A DNA stretch of 25,897 nucleotides. Source: Bacteroidetes bacterium UBA5697. GTDB taxonomy: Bacteria > Bacteroidota > Bacteroidia > B-17B0 > Aurantibacillaceae. A program made the position numbers and the translations under genes. The notes under the pieces are model-generated. The model was not told where the DNA came from and made no database searches. It saw nothing but the letters and a program-made list of their open reading frames with translations. Positions 1 to 8,099 of the stretch are shown here, piece by piece (the stretch's first letter is position 1; every line of letters starts with the position of its first letter). The stretch covers positions 1-25,897 of the forward strand of contig DIHL01000013.1 of NCBI GenBank assembly GCA_002420145.1. Reading direction: 5' to 3'.

Positions 1-2
1 TA

Positions 3-1013
3 GATAAAGACTATACCGTTTATAATGTTCCTGAAATAAAAGATATAACTGGAGAAAATTTCACAAGAGAAGAATACAATGCTTTAAAAACTAAATACGA
101 GAAAAATGACAACCGTGTAAAAATGTTTGTCAATACAACTGATTGTCCTTGTAAAACAGTTAAGTCTAACTCGGAAAAAAAATCTATAACTCTTACCAAT
201 CCAGCTTCTCAACCTGGTAATTTAAAAAAAGAACAGGTTGGCGTTTCTTCCCGAATTGGATTTACATACGGAAAATTTAGAGCAAAAATGAAGTTTCCAA
301 AAATGTTGAGTAAAGACAATGTTTGGAACGGGATTACCAATGCGTTTTGGTTATTGTTTCAAAGTGAGAATGATTGGAATAAACGTAGAGATTGTAATGC
401 AGACATTGCTTACATTCCAAAATCAGAGCCAAATAATAACGAAGCGTTAAAGAAAAGTGTAAAATCAACTCATTATTCGGAAATTGATTTTGAGATATTA
501 AAGGAATCTCAATATTGGCCTAAAACCTCCTATCAAAATTCTAATACAAAATTCAAAACAGATGACGCTGCCAATAACAATGAAATCATGGTCACTTGTA
601 CTAACTGGGATATGGCATGCCATGAACCAAAAGAATTTAATATTGGAGCCAAAGCAGTAACCTACGACAACAATCCATATATTTTACACCGTTGGGATCA
701 TTATTACAAAGCTCTTTCTACAAAAGTTCCAGTGAAACATGATGAGATTTTTAATGCCCCATATTACTATTTTGAAATTGAATGGTTACCTGAGAAAATT
801 ATTTGGAGAATAGGCCCTGAAAAAGATAAACTAAAAGTAATTTGTGTGATGGATAAAAACATTACAGCTATTCCAAATAACCAAATGGTTATTATGTTTA
901 CTCAAGAATGGCACAATGAAGAATGGTGGCCTACGGCACCATATAAGCAAAACTTTGTGCCTTTTCCAAAGAAAGATATTATTGGCGAAATTTTAGAAAT
1001 AACAATCGAATAA
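3..1013 (+). CDS. GH16-like glycoside hydrolase, 5' end missing
   Basis: The reading frame is open from base 3, so the gene starts upstream of the window and the ATG at 123 is probably internal. The protein has the concanavalin-A-like GH16 plan. First comes a YGKFRAKMKFP segment (about 264-300), then an aromatic NAFWLLF strand, then the catalytic-type motif EIDFE (ExDxE; codons at 480, 486 and 492), and later YYFEIEWLPEKIIWRIG (about 766-816), which matches the 'W-D-G' strand region of the fold. In the family the two glutamates are nucleophile and acid/base in beta-glucan or related hydrolysis or transglycosylation; the substrate here cannot be read. It ends 3 bases before the MBOAT gene and is likely co-transcribed, so I infer a role in trimming or remodelling the polysaccharide that the next two genes acetylate. 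A signal peptide would lie off the window. Confidence 0.8.
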   Translation, partial: DKDYTVYNVPEIKDITGENFTREEYNALKTKYEKNDNRVKMFVNTTDCPCKTVKSNSEKKSITLTNPASQPGNLKKEQVGVSSRIGFTYGKFRAKMKFPKMLSKDNVWNGITNAFWLLFQSENDWNKRRDCNADIAYIPKSEPNNNEALKKSVKSTHYSEIDFEILKESQYWPKTSYQNSNTKFKTDDAANNNEIMVTCTNWDMACHEPKEFNIGAKAVTYDNNPYILHRWDHYYKALSTKVPVKHDEIFNAPYYYFEIEWLPEKIIWRIGPEKDKLKVICVMDKNITAIPNNQMVIMFTQEWHNEEWWPTAPYKQNFVPFPKKDIIGEILEITIE

Positions 1014-1016
1014 AAC

Positions 1017-2444
1017 ATGGTATTTAGTAGCGTCATTTTTTTGGTTTATTTTTTACCCATTTTTTTGGTGGTTTATTTCCTGTCTCCACAAAAATTTAAA
1101 AATCTTGTTCTATTAGTTTCAAGTATTTTATTTTACAGTTGGGGGGCTCCAAAATTCATCTTTGTCATTTTAGGAACAACTACGCTTGATTTTTATTTAG
1201 TTAAACTACTTTATAACTCTTCTGATGAGCGAAAACGAAAACTCTTTCTGATTTTATCGCTTTGCTTAAATCTGGGACTGTTATTCTATTTTAAATACTG
1301 TAATTTCTTTATTGATAATCTAAATAACATCCTTCATTCTTTTGGAGTAAATGAAATTATTTGGATAAAAATTATTTTACCAATTGGTATTTCATTTTAC
1401 ACGTTTGAGAGTTTAACTTATGTGGTAGACGTTTACAGAAGAGTGCATAAACCATTAGACAACTTTCTTCAATATCAGATGTATATCATTATGTTTCCGA
1501 AATTAATTGCAGGGCCAATTATTCGTTACCATGAAATACATGATCTAATACCTGACAGAAGCATCAATGATACAGTAGATAATAAACTAACCGGCTTTTA
1601 TAGATTTTGTATTGGATTAGCAAAAAAAGTATTGATTGCAAACACGATGGCATTTAAAGCTGATGAAATTTTCAACATGGCATCGGCAGACTTAACATCA
1701 AGTTTAGCATGGATTGGAATGTTAGCATATACCTTTCAAATTTATTTTGATTTCTCAGGTTATTCCGACATGGCTATTGGTTTAGGGAAAATGTTAGGTT
1801 TTAAATTTCCTGAAAATTTTGATAATCCATACACTTCAAAAAGTATTACCGAATTTTGGCGACGCTGGCACATGACATTAGGAAGCTGGATGAAAAACTA
1901 CTTATACATTCCATTAGGTGGTAATAAAGTAAATAGAAATGCCCGCTTATACACCAATCTTTGCATCGTGTTTTTAATTTCAGGTTTTTGGCATGGCGCA
2001 GCCTGGACATTTATCTTTTGGGGAGTATATCATGGCGTTTGGTTAGTATTAGAAAGAGTTTTTTTATTAAAAGTATATAATAAAATAGGCAAAATGATAT
2101 CCACTATCATCTGTTTCTTATTAGTAGCTATTGGATGGGTATTTTTCAGAGCAGAAAATATCTCAGATGCCTTTCATTTCATTTCTAAATTATTCACGTT
2201 CAATTTCTCAATTCCTAAGCATTTTATTAGTAGTGAATTTATATTCTATTTTTCATTAGCGGTATTGTTTTCGTTTTTCACCAGTTTTACTATTGGAAAC
2301 AAGATTCAACAAAAAGTATACTTTTCTTATTATGGCTTAATGGGCAATCTACTATTTGCCTCCATTGCCTGTATTTTGTTTACCTTGTCTTTAGCGTCTA
2401 TTACGTCGTCAGACTTTAATCCATTTATCTATTTTAGATTTTAA
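1017..2444 (+). CDS. MBOAT family O-acyltransferase, AlgI-like
   Basis: A 475-residue multi-pass membrane protein of the alginate O-acetyltransferase AlgI / DltB class, which passes acyl groups across the cytoplasmic membrane to an extracytoplasmic acceptor. Visible family landmarks are PIGISFYTFESLTYVVDVYR (about 121-140), FPKLIAGPIIRYHEI, FDFSGYSDMAIGLGKMLGF, EFWRRWHMTLGSW with His285, and the signature SGFWHGAAW with the presumed catalytic His326. Length and motif order match AlgI. It follows the GH16 gene by 3 bases and precedes the SGNH gene by 4 bases, a normal MBOAT plus AlgJ/AlgX-type pairing. In the family MBOAT supplies the acetyl group and the SGNH partner places it on the sugar. 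I infer polysaccharide O-acetylation; the polymer is unknown, and nothing indicates that it is alginate. Confidence 0.9.
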   Translation: MVFSSVIFLVYFLPIFLVVYFLSPQKFKNLVLLVSSILFYSWGAPKFIFVILGTTTLDFYLVKLLYNSSDERKRKLFLILSLCLNLGLLFYFKYCNFFIDNLNNILHSFGVNEIIWIKIILPIGISFYTFESLTYVVDVYRRVHKPLDNFLQYQMYIIMFPKLIAGPIIRYHEIHDLIPDRSINDTVDNKLTGFYRFCIGLAKKVLIANTMAFKADEIFNMASADLTSSLAWIGMLAYTFQIYFDFSGYSDMAIGLGKMLGFKFPENFDNPYTSKSITEFWRRWHMTLGSWMKNYLYIPLGGNKVNRNARLYTNLCIVFLISGFWHGAAWTFIFWGVYHGVWLVLERVFLLKVYNKIGKMISTIICFLLVAIGWVFFRAENISDAFHFISKLFTFNFSIPKHFISSEFIFYFSLAVLFSFFTSFTIGNKIQQKVYFSYYGLMGNLLFASIACILFTLSLASITSSDFNPFIYFRF

Positions 2445-2448
2445 AGCC

Positions 2449-3921
2449 ATGACAAAGACACAGAAATCGCCATATTTATTTATACTCGTAGGGATTTTAA
2501 TTTTCCTTTACATTCCTTTGTTGCAAAAAAAATTGAATCTAAAAAGTTATGTAAAACCTTTAAAAGGAGCTTATACCGAAGCGCCAGACACGTCTTTTAC
2601 CATTGAAGGATGGTTTAATGGTAGATATCAAGAAGTAAAAGACAAACATATCACTCAAAATTTTGGTTTCAGAAATTATTACGTGATGCTAAATAATCAA
2701 ATAGATTATAAATTATTTAAAACAGCCAACGTCGATAAAGTCATTATTGGAAAAGGTGATTTTTTATATGAAACCAATTATATAGAATCCTATTTTGGAA
2801 ATAATTTTATTGGCAAAGAAGAGTTAACTAACAAGTTTAAAAAGATAAAAGAACTACAAGATATTTTAGCGGCATTAGACATTGATTTAGAAATAGTTTT
2901 TTCTCCAAGCAAAGCCTCATTTTATCCCGAGTTTATTCCAGATAATTGGGTGTCTCCAAAAAAATTGAGCAATTACGAATATGCTGCTGCACTTTGCAAG
3001 GCTCTTAAAATAAAACACATTGATTTTAGTGCCTGGTTTAAATCTCAAAAAAATATTTCGCCTTACGACCTTTATCCTAAAACTGGCATTCATTGGAGTA
3101 ATTATGGTGCTTTAATCGCAACAGACTCCTTAAAAAAGAGTATTGAGCATCATACTCATCTGAACTTATTAGATTTTGAAATTACCAATATTGCTTTTTC
3201 AGATTCGTTGATTGGACCTGATGATGATATGGGTGAAGCAATGAACCTGTTGTTTCCGATTAAAAAATTACCAATGCCTTATGCAAGTTACTATTGGAAA
3301 GAAGATTCTACTGTTGTAAAACCCAAAGCATTGTTTATTGGCGATAGTTATTTTTGGAACATCTACTATCAAGGCTTAACCAATAACTTATTTACTGATT
3401 GTAAATTTTGGTATTACAATCAAACAGTTTATCCTGAATCTGAACCAATCAGAGAAGTCAATCAATTAAATATTGAAGAACAGATTAAAAACCAAAAAGT
3501 CATTGTTTTAATGGCTACCGAAACTAATATCCACGATATTGGATGGGGCTTTGTTGACAAAGCCATAGAAGCATTAAAAACACAAAAGGCATACACACTC
3601 AGGGAGAAAGTGTATGTCAAAATCATAAAAGAAAATATTCTTAAAACGCCTTCTTGGATGGAGGACATCAAAAAGAAAGCACTTGAAAAACATATTAGTG
3701 TAGATGAAATGATTACACTAGATGCCATTTATGTTTATGAAACAGAATATTGTAAGCCTGAAACTGTAGCTTTAATAGAAAAAGCAATTGCTGGAATTAA
3801 AAACACAAAAGAATGGATGGCTCAGATAAAAGTAAAAGCTAAAGAAAATCATATCAGCGAAGAAGAAATGCTGGAACTGGATGCCAAATACTTATACGAC
3901 ACTGAGCTAAAAGGAAAATAA
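2449..3921 (+). CDS. AlgJ/AlgX-like SGNH O-acetyltransferase with duplicated C-terminal tail
   Basis: A 490-residue protein with an N-terminal membrane anchor (about residues 8-25), so probably periplasmic. The AlgX/AlgJ-type SGNH core shows IIGKGDFLYE (about 100), VFSPSKASFYPEFIPD, TGIHWSNYGA with His215, and FIGDSYFW with the GDS serine Ser300. AlgX-like proteins normally carry an Asp two residues before the catalytic His (DxH); here that position is Gly213, so the triad is either altered or uses another acid. After the core, residues 398-433 and 450-486 are two copies of a helical unit spaced 53 residues apart (Trp403/Trp456, then KA, HIS, EM, LDA, Y). It lies 4 bases after the MBOAT gene and is the last gene before the terminator. 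The expected role is transfer of acetyl groups from the MBOAT partner to an exported polysaccharide. Confidence 0.8.
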   Translation: MTKTQKSPYLFILVGILIFLYIPLLQKKLNLKSYVKPLKGAYTEAPDTSFTIEGWFNGRYQEVKDKHITQNFGFRNYYVMLNNQIDYKLFKTANVDKVIIGKGDFLYETNYIESYFGNNFIGKEELTNKFKKIKELQDILAALDIDLEIVFSPSKASFYPEFIPDNWVSPKKLSNYEYAAALCKALKIKHIDFSAWFKSQKNISPYDLYPKTGIHWSNYGALIATDSLKKSIEHHTHLNLLDFEITNIAFSDSLIGPDDDMGEAMNLLFPIKKLPMPYASYYWKEDSTVVKPKALFIGDSYFWNIYYQGLTNNLFTDCKFWYYNQTVYPESEPIREVNQLNIEEQIKNQKVIVLMATETNIHDIGWGFVDKAIEALKTQKAYTLREKVYVKIIKENILKTPSWMEDIKKKALEKHISVDEMITLDAIYVYETEYCKPETVALIEKAIAGIKNTKEWMAQIKVKAKENHISEEEMLELDAKYLYDTELKGK

Positions 3922-3930
3922 AGCTATTAA

Positions 3931-3969
3931 ACACAAAAAAGGAGATAAAATTTATCTCCTTTTTTGTGT
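3931..3969. terminator. Bidirectional intrinsic terminator, perfect 19-bp stem
   Basis: Arms 3931-3949 and 3951-3969 are exact reverse complements around a single A at 3950 (in RNA the innermost pairs open to give the loop). The stem has a GGAG/CTCC core and A6/T6 flanks, so each strand reads a hairpin followed by a U-rich tract. It lies between the convergent SGNH gene (ends 3921) and the SirB1-like gene (ends 4004), and so serves both. Confidence 0.9.
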
Positions 3970-4003
3970 AATTAATCAAACTAAAGTATACCAAACAAAA
4001 ATT

Positions 4004-4873
4004 TTATAAATGCTTTTCTAATTCTTTTAATTCTGCTACCTTTTCAGCATAACCCATTTTATCAAATGAATAAATTAAATTATTAATAATTCGTTTGATG
4101 ATATCTAAATTAGAACAAGGCAAATAGTATTTTGTTTCAGGCTCAACATTTAATTGTTTGATAAATGAATCAACATCTCCTTGATTGAAGATTAAACCTT
4201 TACTGAATGGATTGACATAAAACAAAATATTATCAGATAATGTTTTGTGTGAAGGATCAAATAAGTTGGCAAAATCGTTTACATAAGCCAATACAAAATG
4301 TTGTGGTAAATTAACACCGTAAATAGGAATACCCAATTCTTTACATACTAAAGCGTAAATAACACTAAGCATCACAGGATTTCCTTTTTTGGTTTCTAAT
4401 ACAACATTAATGAATGAATTTTGAGGCGCGTGATAGTTAGTAATGTTTCCACCAAACTGATGCACTTCAAACATAATATGATTAATGATTTTAACCTTTT
4501 CAATGGCTGTTAAATCATCGTGTAACTCTAACCAAACATCTTGTTTTATTTGATGCAGTTGCTTTTTTAACTTATTCTCATCTAAATCAGGATACTGATA
4601 ACGAGCAATAATAGCACAACCTTTAAATAAATCATCTTGTTCATTCTCTGACCAATATTTTAAAGCATTTTGTAAGGCCTTAAACTGAATGGTATGAATA
4701 ATGCCTTCGATACGTTTTTGCATTAAAGCATCAAAACTATTTTCCCAAGCAGTTTCCAAATGAGGAATTGCTGGGGGACCCAAAATAATAAATCTATTTT
4801 TTACCTCAGAATAAATTCCGTCATCCGGATCATCCAATAGAGTAATTAAGGCAATTACTTCTTTCAGGTTCAT
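4004..4873 (-). CDS. SirB1-like transglutaminase-fold protein
   Basis: Resembles the SirB1 / UPF0162 family (Transglut_core2): an N-terminal helical part beginning MNLKEVIALITLLDDPDD, then the hallmark KKGNPVMLSVIYALVCKELG followed by GVNLPQHFVLAY, which carries the conserved His. The transglutaminase Cys position reads as Val/Met-rich here (NPVMLS), as is common in this family, so enzymatic activity is doubtful. The biochemical role of the family is not established. Start choice: the frame is open up to an ATG at 4957, directly after the stop of the upstream phosphorylase gene, with further ATGs at 4894 and 4873. I prefer 4873 because the family normally begins just before the LLDDPD motif and a -7-like box lies at 4902-4909. 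The 4957 start would add 28 basic, unrelated residues. Either way it is the last gene of the minus-strand string. Confidence 0.8.
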   Translation of the reverse strand: MNLKEVIALITLLDDPDDGIYSEVKNRFIILGPPAIPHLETAWENSFDALMQKRIEGIIHTIQFKALQNALKYWSENEQDDLFKGCAIIARYQYPDLDENKLKKQLHQIKQDVWLELHDDLTAIEKVKIINHIMFEVHQFGGNITNYHAPQNSFINVVLETKKGNPVMLSVIYALVCKELGIPIYGVNLPQHFVLAYVNDFANLFDPSHKTLSDNILFYVNPFSKGLIFNQGDVDSFIKQLNVEPETKYYLPCSNLDIIKRIINNLIYSFDKMGYAEKVAELKELEKHL

Positions 4874-4901
4874 TTCGTTTTTCTTAGGTCTCATAGCTAA
4901 A

Positions 4902-4909
4902 CAAAAATA
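4902..4909 (-). promoter_or_regulatory. Possible -7 box for the SirB1-like gene
   Basis: On the minus strand this reads TATTTTTG, an exact fit to the Bacteroidota -7 consensus TAnnTTTG, 28 bases before the preferred start at 4873. No convincing -33 TTTG lies about 19-21 bases upstream, so this is weak support only. If real, starts at 4957 and 4894 would be excluded or leaderless. Confidence 0.25.
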
Positions 4910-4957
4910 GCCCCGATATGGAGCCATTTTTAACCTAAGTTTTGTTTTTTTTAACAA

Positions 4958-5830
4958 TCAGGCTGTTAATCGTTGTAAACTTTCTTGTATTAATATCTCT
5001 ACACTCTTCGTGTAATCGCTCGTAAACTCTTTACGGACGCGGTTTGCGATAATGACACAGGCTGTTAAACAATTGTGATTTAATAACTTTCCTAAACCGT
5101 ATAAAGCCGAAGTCTCCATTTCGAAGTTGGTAATTCTATGCTCGCCCAGTCTAAAATCAGTTAAAAGTTCATTTAAATTGGGCATTGCTGCTTTTAATCG
5201 TATTTGACGACCTTGTGGCCCATAAAAACCTGGAGCTGTAGCCGTAATTCCAATGTGGGTTCCTTGTTTAAACTTAGCTATTAATTGATCAGAAGCCTTT
5301 ACACAATAAGGATAAGGTAAATTAGGTAACCAACCTGTATGTTTCATAAATGCTTCACTAATATTCTTCTCCCCTACACTTTCCCAATTATCATAAAAGT
5401 TTAATAATCCATCTAAACCTAAACCATGAGAACTCACCACAATACCATTTACTGGAACATCGGCTTGTAATGCGCCACTAGTTCCTAAACGAATCACATT
5501 TAAAGTACGATGTGTTGGATTTAATTCTCTAGTTTCTAAATTAATATTAACGGCTGCATCTAGTTCATTCATCACAATATCAATATTATCGGTACCAATA
5601 CCTGTTGATAAAACCGTAATACGTTTACCATTAAAAATCCCTGTGTGCGTAACAAACTCTCGATGTTCTGTTTTAAATTCTATTTTACTAAAAAACTTAG
5701 AAATTTGAGCCACGCGATGCTGATCTCCCACCACAATCACATCATCTGCAATATCTTCGGCTTTTAAATTAATATGATAGACACGATTTTCCTTAGTTAG
5801 GATTAATTCTGTTTCTGGAAATTGAGACAT
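4958..5830 (-). CDS. Nucleoside phosphorylase, uridine-phosphorylase-like
   Basis: A 290-residue cytoplasmic enzyme of the PNP/UDP phosphorylase family. Visible are the phosphate-site region VVGDQHRV (about 32-39), the strand GKRITVLSTGIGTDNIDIVM, RLGTSGALQ (the conserved G-T-S-G turn, about 113-121), and the purine/pyrimidine and ribose pocket TNFEMETSALYGLG (about 233-246), whose Met-Glu contacts ribose in the family. It phosphorolyses nucleosides to base plus ribose-1-phosphate for salvage. The length and EMETSALYGLG segment point to the uridine phosphorylase branch, but base specificity cannot be settled from the sequence. It follows the DgkA-type gene by 31 bases and touches the longest possible reading frame of the next gene. 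Confidence 0.85.
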   Translation of the reverse strand: MSQFPETELILTKENRVYHINLKAEDIADDVIVVGDQHRVAQISKFFSKIEFKTEHREFVTHTGIFNGKRITVLSTGIGTDNIDIVMNELDAAVNINLETRELNPTHRTLNVIRLGTSGALQADVPVNGIVVSSHGLGLDGLLNFYDNWESVGEKNISEAFMKHTGWLPNLPYPYCVKASDQLIAKFKQGTHIGITATAPGFYGPQGRQIRLKAAMPNLNELLTDFRLGEHRITNFEMETSALYGLGKLLNHNCLTACVIIANRVRKEFTSDYTKSVEILIQESLQRLTA

Positions 5831-5861
5831 ATGAAAGTTATTAGTTGTAAGACTTAAGTTT

Positions 5862-6224
5862 TTAGTTATATCCTAGTAAAACTAAAATATATTTTCCAAA
5901 TATCATAATTCCAATGAGTGCTGAAACAATAGAAAAAATAAGCACTGCTCCTGCGGCTAAATCTTTTATTTTACCAGCCACTGGATGATGATTTGGTTCT
6001 ACTAAATCAACAAAAGATTCAATAGCTGTATTGATGGTTTCAAGAGCTAATACAATGCCAATGCAAATTAAAATCATACACCATTCAGCAGTATTGATTT
6101 TTAAAATAAATCCACATACTATAGCCAAAAGAGCACAACAAACATGCACTTTCATATTGCGCTGTTGCAAGCTCAATTTAATGCCATTGAAAGCGTATAT
6201 AAAGGATTTAAAAAAATTGGACAT
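5862..6224 (-). CDS. dgkA: DgkA-type diacylglycerol/undecaprenol kinase
   Basis: A 120-residue integral membrane kinase of the prokaryotic DgkA family. The active-site region LETINTAIESFVDLVEP (Glu62, Asn65, Glu69, Asp73) followed by AGKIKDLAAGAV (Lys87-Asp88) is the family signature, and three hydrophobic segments surround it (about 28-42, 48-60 and 90-117). Members of this size outside Proteobacteria often phosphorylate undecaprenol rather than diacylglycerol; which applies here is not visible. The start is one base after the stop of the M43 protease gene, so translation is probably coupled. Confidence 0.88.
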   Translation of the reverse strand: MSNFFKSFIYAFNGIKLSLQQRNMKVHVCCALLAIVCGFILKINTAEWCMILICIGIVLALETINTAIESFVDLVEPNHHPVAGKIKDLAAGAVLIFSIVSALIGIMIFGKYILVLLGYN

Positions 6225-6225
6225 A

Positions 6226-7338
6226 TTACTCAGATTTTATCCATTTTCCTGTTAAACTAATTGCATCTGATTTGGTAGTGTAAAAATAAACCCCTGTTGC
6301 TAATTCAGAAGTATTAATACGCAAACTATTTCCTGAAAAAGTAACAGAATACACACAAACACCTAATGTGTTATACAATGTAAATTCTGTCTGATATTCA
6401 GGATTTGATAACAAGAGTGTTATCTCTTCTGTTCCAGGATTAGGAAATAAGTTAATTATATTTTTATTATAGTTGTTTATTGCTGTAACTGATTGACAAT
6501 ACAAATTACTTCTCTCTGTTTGCATCACATTATTTATAACGAAATACTGTTCTGCGGAAAAGCTATTACGACAAACTTTTCGTGAGTAACTCATAATATT
6601 AGTCACATCTGGTGTATAAGTCATAAAATTTGCATCAACTGCTGTACCTGTATAAACACATGAAGTATTAACATTACCTGAATTTAATACTGGATCGGCC
6701 GGCGTATCACAAATTAAATCTCCATCGCTGCCACAATTGCTCCCATCCACTAATTCGCCTTGTGAAATATCACCATGTGTGTGAAACAAACCAAAATAAT
6801 GACCTAATTCATGAGCTAATGTACTTCCATTGGTGGCGCATGCCGAGCCAATAACTGCATAATCATCACTTGGAGGAAATTGAGAATAGCCGCATACAAC
6901 GGTTCCATTTACACTAGCGGTATTTGCAAAATAAACATTAATCACATCGTTTGTATAGTGTTGGCTTAACAAAATAGACTCCTCTGTATTATATTCATAA
7001 TTATAAAGCGAATCATCGTAAATAATTTCGGGAGAGGAGCACTCATAAAAAAACATATTAGCATTACTATAAAAATGATTCACCGAATCTAATTCATTTC
7101 TAATTTGTGAAATGGTTAAATTACTGATTCCATTAACCTTCACGATTAAATGAATTTGAATAGGAATAGGAACAACTTGCGAAGTTTTTTTAGTTGTTGA
7201 ATAATTATTATTAATAGACTGTAGTTTTTTTACCCAACTTGATTTAGCAACAGTGGCGCATTCAACCATAGGCGGTGTTTGGCCTATGGATAAAAAAGTC
7301 CATAATAAAAAAAGGCTGGATATGAAAAGTTTCAACAT
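6226..7338 (-). CDS. Secreted M43-family zinc metalloprotease with T9SS sorting domain
   Basis: A 370-residue exported protease. It has an N-terminal signal peptide (hydrophobic residues 3-19, cut near GQ-TPP). The zinc motif is HELGHYFGLFH (His176, Glu177, His180, His186; the HExxHxxGxxH metzincin form), with a nearby NIMSYS Met-turn, which together with the Cys-rich GSNCGSDGDLICDTPADP segment matches the M43 (pappalysin/cytophagalysin) family. The C-terminus, from about residue 292 (NLFPNPGTEEITL ... GVYFYTTKSD ... GKWIKSE), is a type A type IX secretion sorting domain, so the protein should cross the outer membrane and be released or anchored at the surface. It is first in a four-gene minus-strand string; its neighbours are housekeeping genes, so the grouping looks incidental. 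Confidence 0.92.
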   Translation of the reverse strand: MLKLFISSLFLLWTFLSIGQTPPMVECATVAKSSWVKKLQSINNNYSTTKKTSQVVPIPIQIHLIVKVNGISNLTISQIRNELDSVNHFYSNANMFFYECSSPEIIYDDSLYNYEYNTEESILLSQHYTNDVINVYFANTASVNGTVVCGYSQFPPSDDYAVIGSACATNGSTLAHELGHYFGLFHTHGDISQGELVDGSNCGSDGDLICDTPADPVLNSGNVNTSCVYTGTAVDANFMTYTPDVTNIMSYSRKVCRNSFSAEQYFVINNVMQTERSNLYCQSVTAINNYNKNIINLFPNPGTEEITLLLSNPEYQTEFTLYNTLGVCVYSVTFSGNSLRINTSELATGVYFYTTKSDAISLTGKWIKSE

Positions 7339-7354
7339 CTTATTTGTTTTAACC

Positions 7355-7362
7355 CAAATTTA
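7355..7362 (-). promoter_or_regulatory. -7 box upstream of the M43 protease gene
   Basis: On the minus strand this reads TAAATTTG, an exact TAnnTTTG match, 16 bases before the ATG at 7338, which allows a short AT-rich leader. The -33 region would fall inside the end of the DUF1361 gene and shows no clear TTTG. Moderate support for a separate promoter for the protease-dgkA-phosphorylase string. Confidence 0.4.
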
Positions 7363-7370
7363 CAAAAAAA

Positions 7371-7997
7371 TCATGAGGCTTTTTCATTTTGATTCATGCA
7401 CATGGTGATGTAATACAAAAACCACATAAACACACTAAAAATAAGTGTAAAGCCAATAGTATCCTTCTCTAACAAAATTCCAAAGCTTGCTTTTGCTAAT
7501 CTAAACGGATGAACAATATCCCAGCTATTAAAACGCAAGTACCTTCCTAAATACAATCCAAAAGAAATTAACCAAAAGATAACTGGCGTTACTAAGGTAA
7601 ATAACATAGGGCTTACATAAGCTTTTAAAATCGTGAGCATATCTTTTAAAGATTTCAAAAACACAATCATGCCAATTAAAGCAAAAGATAACACCAGTAC
7701 CAAATCAAACCATAATGGCAAATACGGACGAGGTTTTAAATGAAACAAATCCGTTAGTATATATGGAGAATTAGGAATAAACAATAACCAAATACCTAAT
7801 AAAGGAAGATGTTTTAATTGCAAAGATTCTTTTTGTTTTAAATAATTACTAAGCCACCAAGGGATTAATGCCAAAAATAAATTCCAAGCCAAGAAGATAT
7901 AACTTAAGCCGTCGCTTTTAAAAATTCGATACGTTAAAAGAGTCACACTAAATAGTGTAAACGAATACACGAGTTGTTTGAAGGTTGGTTTTATCAT
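7371..7997 (-). CDS. DUF1361 membrane protein
   Basis: A 208-residue protein with about six membrane segments. It matches the DUF1361 pattern: FLAWNLFLALIPWWLS (about 34-49), LLFIPNSPYILTDLFHL (about 71-87), LPLWFDLVLVLSFALIG, and GLYLGRYLRFNSWDIVHP (about 146-163). The family function is unknown; the conserved polar PNSPY.LTD and GR.LR.NSWD motifs face one side in the usual topology and suggest a channel, transport or enzymatic pocket. It lies 102 bases after the DUF4173 gene, with a REP-like hairpin between them. It may belong to the HTH-regulated locus upstream or be separately expressed. Confidence 0.85.
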   Translation of the reverse strand: MIKPTFKQLVYSFTLFSVTLLTYRIFKSDGLSYIFLAWNLFLALIPWWLSNYLKQKESLQLKHLPLLGIWLLFIPNSPYILTDLFHLKPRPYLPLWFDLVLVLSFALIGMIVFLKSLKDMLTILKAYVSPMLFTLVTPVIFWLISFGLYLGRYLRFNSWDIVHPFRLAKASFGILLEKDTIGFTLIFSVFMWFLYYITMCMNQNEKAS

Positions 7998-8016
7998 TTT
8001 TTTATTGTTTAATTAT

Positions 8017-8089
8017 TGTCACATCGAGCGGAGTCGAGATGCGATTACATTTTTTTATTGTCTAATTCTCGACTACGCTCGAACTGACA
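8017..8089. repeat. REP-like intergenic inverted repeat (A)
   Basis: Arms 8017-8038 and 8068-8089 (22 bases each) are reverse complements at 19 of 22 positions, built on TGTCA..TCGAGCG.AGTCGAG, with a 29-base spacer. A direct repeat of TTTTTTATTGTYTAATT (7998-8014 and 8051-8067) flanks and invades it. The higher GC of the arms contrasts with the AT-rich surroundings. The GTCA...CGAG end is shared with the elements at 13330 and 24691. It fills the gap between the DUF4173 and DUF1361 genes. Confidence 0.8.
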
Positions 8090-8099
8090 TCTGCCTTAT

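Noticed and set aside
4004..7338. M43 protease, dgkA, nucleoside phosphorylase and SirB1-like gene as one functional system
   Set aside because: The gaps are short, but the functions are unrelated and look like ordinary neighbours on a compact genome.
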